A program made the translations under genes and the position numbers. From Candidatus Peribacteria bacterium (GTDB lineage: Bacteria > Patescibacteriota > Gracilibacteria > Peribacterales > Peribacteraceae), in contig CAINWJ010000096.1 in NCBI GenBank assembly GCA_903854455.1, positions 1 to 8,196 of the forward strand: 8,196 nucleotides of DNA, read 5' to 3'. Under the pieces are notes generated by a model. The model worked only from the letters and a program-made list of their open reading frames with translations. It was not told the DNA's origin and searched no databases. Of this stretch, positions 5,857 through 8,196 are shown piece by piece (the stretch's first letter is position 1; the number at the start of each line of letters is the position of its first letter).

Positions 5857-7068
5857 ATGAAGCGTTTCCTCTTACCGTTCCTGATCTGTGTTGTCGCGGT
5901 CGCCATTATCGTTGGCATCAGCTACCAGGCTATCGTCAATCAGAAGCCACCAGTCCCGGCGGGAGGAACTGAGAGTTCACTGAACGATCTCAGTGCTTCC
6001 AGTGAATCGAGCGACGTACTGGCAACCAGGAACGTCAGCTACACAGGCATTATTCAGGAACTTTCAGATACAGCGCCTGCATCGACTTCCTCATCTGTAT
6101 CGTCTGTATCCTCCTCTGAAATATCGTCAGCCCCAGTCACCGGCTACAAGCTCACACTGACGGATGGATCCTACGTGTTACTGGAATCTACGGATGTGAA
6201 TCTCGTCCTGGCATCGTACCTGGGGAAGCGCGCGGAAATCCGCGGAACGGTGCAGCCGTCCAATCAGGCGGGAATTCTGCTGCTGCGAGCGGAGGAAATC
6301 ACGGTTCTGGATCAGATCGCAGCCTCATCAGCGAGTGCGCAATTCTGTGGCGGCATCGCAGCGATCCAGTGCCCGACCGGATTTTCGTGCAGTGATGATC
6401 CATCCGACTCCTGTGATCCGAAAAACGGTGGGGCTGATTGCGGAGGAATCTGTGTAGCGAACACCAGTTCCTCAGTGAGCTCGGAGTCAAACTCGTCATC
6501 AGTCGCATCTGAAACCTCATCGTCATTGTCCAGCTCAGTATCCACGTCATCCTCTTCCTCAAGCGTTTCCTCATCGAAGCCAGTCGTCTCCTCATCTTCT
6601 TCCTCGACTCAACAATCGTCATCACCATCGAGTGCTGCTGCATCATCAGTACCGGCAGCTGATACAACGCAAGATCAGGAAGTACTCGCCATGATGAAGC
6701 AGAAGTACGATGCCGCTCTCTGGACACAGCAGTACTGCACCAGTCACATCGCCTTCTGCATTCCCGCTCACAAGAACTGGTACTACAAGTCCTTCGGTGC
6801 GACGACCTCCAACAGCTGGCATGTCGAGTTCGGCATCAATCCCATCGAGCAACTGAATGATGGTCCGATCATCCTGAACCTAGTCGCCGGTACCTCGGGA
6901 TCCATGAATGCACAGAGCGGTCAGATCAAAACACAGGGCACGGACGTCGTCGGATTCTTCGACTGGAAGGACGGTCAGCACTTCGAGCTGATTGCCGATG
7001 CCAGACTGAAGGATGCGGTTACGTACATGCTTGGAAAGATCACGTCGTACACGCCGCCGGTGCAGTAA
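5857..7068 (+). CDS. Membrane-anchored modular surface protein with six-cysteine module and Ser-rich linker
   Basis: This 403-residue protein has Lys-Arg followed by a hydrophobic segment at residues 4-24, with no signal-peptidase II site, so it is probably an N-terminal anchor. Residues 58-152 contain short strands (VSYTGIIQEL, YKLTLTDGSYVLLE, KRAEIRGTV, EEITVLD) interrupted by a Ser-rich insert at 76-92. The pattern resembles an OB-like domain. Residues 164-199 are a compact module with Cys at 164, 172, 178, 186, 195 and 199 (FCGGIAAIQCP ... GGADCGGICV), like the small Cys-rich domains of exported proteins; three disulfides are possible. Residues 204-266 are almost pure Ser with Val, Thr and Pro, a flexible spacer. 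Residues 270-400 form a globular domain with Cys294 and Cys301 (YCTSHIAFCIPAHKNWYYKS), which I do not recognise. The presumed disulfides would need an oxidoreductase such as the DsbA-like protein at 2784-3545. Function unknown; surface display or ligand binding is inference. Confidence 0.8.
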   Translation: MKRFLLPFLICVVAVAIIVGISYQAIVNQKPPVPAGGTESSLNDLSASSESSDVLATRNVSYTGIIQELSDTAPASTSSSVSSVSSSEISSAPVTGYKLTLTDGSYVLLESTDVNLVLASYLGKRAEIRGTVQPSNQAGILLLRAEEITVLDQIAASSASAQFCGGIAAIQCPTGFSCSDDPSDSCDPKNGGADCGGICVANTSSSVSSESNSSSVASETSSSLSSSVSTSSSSSSVSSSKPVVSSSSSSTQQSSSPSSAAASSVPAADTTQDQEVLAMMKQKYDAALWTQQYCTSHIAFCIPAHKNWYYKSFGATTSNSWHVEFGINPIEQLNDGPIILNLVAGTSGSMNAQSGQIKTQGTDVVGFFDWKDGQHFELIADARLKDAVTYMLGKITSYTPPVQ

Positions 7069-7077
7069 TTGAAGAAA

Positions 7078-7113
7078 CCGAGGAATCCGAAGAGTCCGAG
7101 GAATCCGACGAAT
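7078..7113. repeat. Four tandem 9-bp units (CCGAGGAAT type)
   Basis: CCGAGGAAT, CCGAAGAGT, CCGAGGAAT and CCGACGAAT follow one another without gaps, starting nine bases after the stop of the gene ending at 7068. Units differ by one or two bases. No hairpin or coding role is visible. Confidence 0.7.
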
Positions 7114-7152
7114 GTCATCAATCCTTCTTAACAGCCTTCCACCTACCTTACC

Positions 7153-7179
7153 TTCCGTACGTTCCGTACCTTCCCTCGA
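7153..7179. repeat. Short 9-bp direct repeat running into the start codon at 7179
   Basis: TTCCGTACG (7153-7161) and TTCCGTACC (7162-7170) are adjacent near-copies, followed by a degenerate TTCCCTCGA whose last A is the first base of the ATG at 7179. It makes up the pyrimidine-rich leader of the next gene, so it may influence translation initiation. Confidence 0.45.
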
Positions 7180-8060
7180 TGCCCCTCTACGCCTACCGCG
7201 CCACCGATGCTGATGGAAAAGAAGTGAAGGGTTCACTCGATGCTCCGAGCGAGGACAGTGCCAGACAAGCTCTTTCATCGGATCTGCATTTGACGGTGAT
7301 CGAGCTCTGGGAAGCCTCCAGAACGCACACTCCGGAATCCGCACCACCTGCCCCGTTCCTCAGAACCAGCTTTGTCTTCGAGGGGAAGGATGCTGCAGGC
7401 ACCGTTCACAAGGGAACCATTCAGGCTGACAGCAAATATGAAGCGTTTGAAAAATTGAAGCAGGATCACAATCTCATGCTGACCTTACTCACTCCGATGG
7501 GTGTCAAAGCTCCTGCCAAGGATCTGGATCTGGAGCAATGGCAACCGAAGACACAGAAAACCGCGCCAGTCATTTCTACCAGCCAAGCCCCTATCCCACA
7601 GCAAACTGCCGTCAAAGCACCGACAAACACTCCACCGTTGGCAGCCAAGCCACCACCGGCTCCGGCACCTGCCAAGAAATCAGTTGGCTTCACATTCGTG
7701 GACGAAGCGCCGACGCTGTCTGCTCCCACGACTCCGGCAATCACCCAATCGTCTGCAACCGGTCTTTCGCTCCGCAAGTATTTGCCATTGCTTTCTACAC
7801 TCCGTCTCTACGCCGGATGGTTGCTCGCCTGGTACGGGCTCTTCGTGGCACTCGGTTACTATGCCACTGTCCGCTCGCTGCCATTCGAAATTCCCATGGT
7901 CATGTCGTTCTACGCCTCTCCGCTGATCTACTCGGTCACGCTGGCGGTTTTCCTATTCCTCTTCTGCACGGCGATCCAGAAAGCGATCCAAGGGAAGCTC
8001 GCCTCAGGACTGATACTGACGATCGGAGGAATCGTGGCGTTCTTTGTGTTGAGAATTTGA
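7179..8060 (+). CDS. Membrane protein with two GspF/PilC N-terminal modules, no T2SSF domain
   Basis: In this 293-residue protein, residues 1-43 (MPLYAYRATDADGKEVKG and following) match the short N-terminal module of the type II secretion/type IV pilus platform proteins GspF/PilC: aromatic start, D-x-x-G, K-G, then a helix ending in a hydrophobic strand. Residues 64-106 repeat the pattern (FVFEGKDAAGTVHKGTIQAD, then EAFEKLKQDHNL). Residues 107-195 are a Pro/Ala/Thr-rich linker. The C-terminus carries three hydrophobic segments, about 208-230, 240-264 and 275-292. The two T2SSF helical domains that define GspF/PilC are absent. The start is fixed by the family motif beginning at Met1. No Shine-Dalgarno is present. 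It lies 110 bases after the surface-protein gene and may be co-transcribed, since no terminator is seen between them. It may act as an accessory or assembly partner of a pilus machine, with the modules in the cytoplasm; this is inference. Confidence 0.75.
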   Translation: MPLYAYRATDADGKEVKGSLDAPSEDSARQALSSDLHLTVIELWEASRTHTPESAPPAPFLRTSFVFEGKDAAGTVHKGTIQADSKYEAFEKLKQDHNLMLTLLTPMGVKAPAKDLDLEQWQPKTQKTAPVISTSQAPIPQQTAVKAPTNTPPLAAKPPPAPAPAKKSVGFTFVDEAPTLSAPTTPAITQSSATGLSLRKYLPLLSTLRLYAGWLLAWYGLFVALGYYATVRSLPFEIPMVMSFYASPLIYSVTLAVFLFLFCTAIQKAIQGKLASGLILTIGGIVAFFVLRI

Positions 8061-8087
8061 AATTCCGCACCCTCCCCCACCCCCTTG

Positions 8088-8112
8088 CCCCCTCCCCCGA
8101 AGGGAGAGGGGG
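8088..8112. repeat. C/G-rich hairpin repeat downstream of the GspF-module gene
   Basis: A run CCCCCTCCCCC (8088-8098) pairs with GGGAGAGGGGG (8102-8112) across a GAA loop with one mismatch. It is not followed directly by a T-tract (AACCTGTTTTC), so it is a poor intrinsic terminator. It resembles the C-tract/G-tract intergenic repeats found dispersed in many genomes. Confidence 0.55.
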
Positions 8113-8149
8113 AACCTGTTTTCAAAAAATGCTTCAAAGCAAGGCATCC

Positions 8150-8196
8150 TTCTCCCGCCTGTCGGCCGTAGCCTTGGCGAAGGCTGATCGGGAGAA
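8150..8196. repeat. Nested inverted repeat at the right window edge
   Basis: Outer arms TTCTCCCG (8150-8157) and CGGGAGAA (8189-8196) are perfectly complementary. An inner hairpin, AGCCTT-GGCG-AAGGCT (8170-8185), lies between them. The core GCCGTAGCCTTGGCGAAGGC resembles short dispersed palindromes seen in other bacterial genomes. The element may continue beyond the window. Confidence 0.6.

Noticed and set aside
6299..6727. Minus-strand open frame opposite the Ser-rich linker
   Set aside because: Ser codons read in reverse give an Arg/Met-rich chain with no domain; a typical shadow of a Ser-rich region.
1..8196. Alternative genetic code with TGA as glycine (Gracilibacteria)
   Set aside because: TGA ends the DsbA-like, ClpP-like and GspF-module genes at positions expected from domains or terminators, and no in-frame TGA is needed inside any gene.
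1..8196. CRISPR array, tRNA, rRNA or insertion sequence
   Set aside because: No regularly spaced direct repeats with unique spacers, no tRNA-like cloverleaf or rRNA motif seen by eye, and no transposase-like product in any frame.

Overview
The window carries six protein genes and no rRNA, tRNA or CRISPR. It looks like a bacterial chromosome fragment of the candidate phyla radiation type. My best guess is a Peregrinibacteria/Peribacteria-like lineage, because of the small membrane-anchored extracytoplasmic proteins with long Ser-Ser-Val linkers, the short AT/CT-rich intergenic repeats and the absence of Shine-Dalgarno sequences before all six starts. This is inference from style, not a marker gene. 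TGA is used as a stop in three genes, so the recoded Gracilibacteria code does not apply.

Layout. Positions 1-2503 (minus) hold the N-terminal 834 residues of a large membrane-anchored alpha-2-macroglobulin-like protein that runs off the left edge; it is open throughout. A 280-base divergent intergenic region (2504-2783) contains an inverted array of 7-base units. Positions 2784-3545 (plus) encode an anchored DsbA-like thiol oxidoreductase whose two halves are in swapped order. It ends at a clear intrinsic terminator (3583-3611). Positions 3639-4451 (minus) encode an AT-rich ClpP-fold serine peptidase-like protein with its own near-leaderless promoter, overlapped by a perfect 11-base inverted repeat. 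Positions 4505-5704 (minus) encode an M29 metallo-aminopeptidase with all metal ligands visible. Positions 5857-7068 (plus) encode a modular exported protein: an OB-like domain, a six-cysteine module, a Ser-rich linker and a C-terminal domain. Positions 7179-8060 (plus) encode a membrane protein with two copies of the GspF/PilC N-terminal module but no T2SSF domain. The right edge (8061-8196) holds two hairpin-forming repeats.

Taken together, much of the window concerns the cell envelope: a protease trap, a disulfide enzyme, an anchored surface protein and a pilus/secretion-related membrane protein. Two cytoplasmic-looking peptidases lie between them. The ClpP-like gene stands out by base composition and private regulation and is the most likely recent arrival. 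The most unusual feature is the apparently circularly permuted DsbA; the detached GspF modules and the palindromic promoter follow.
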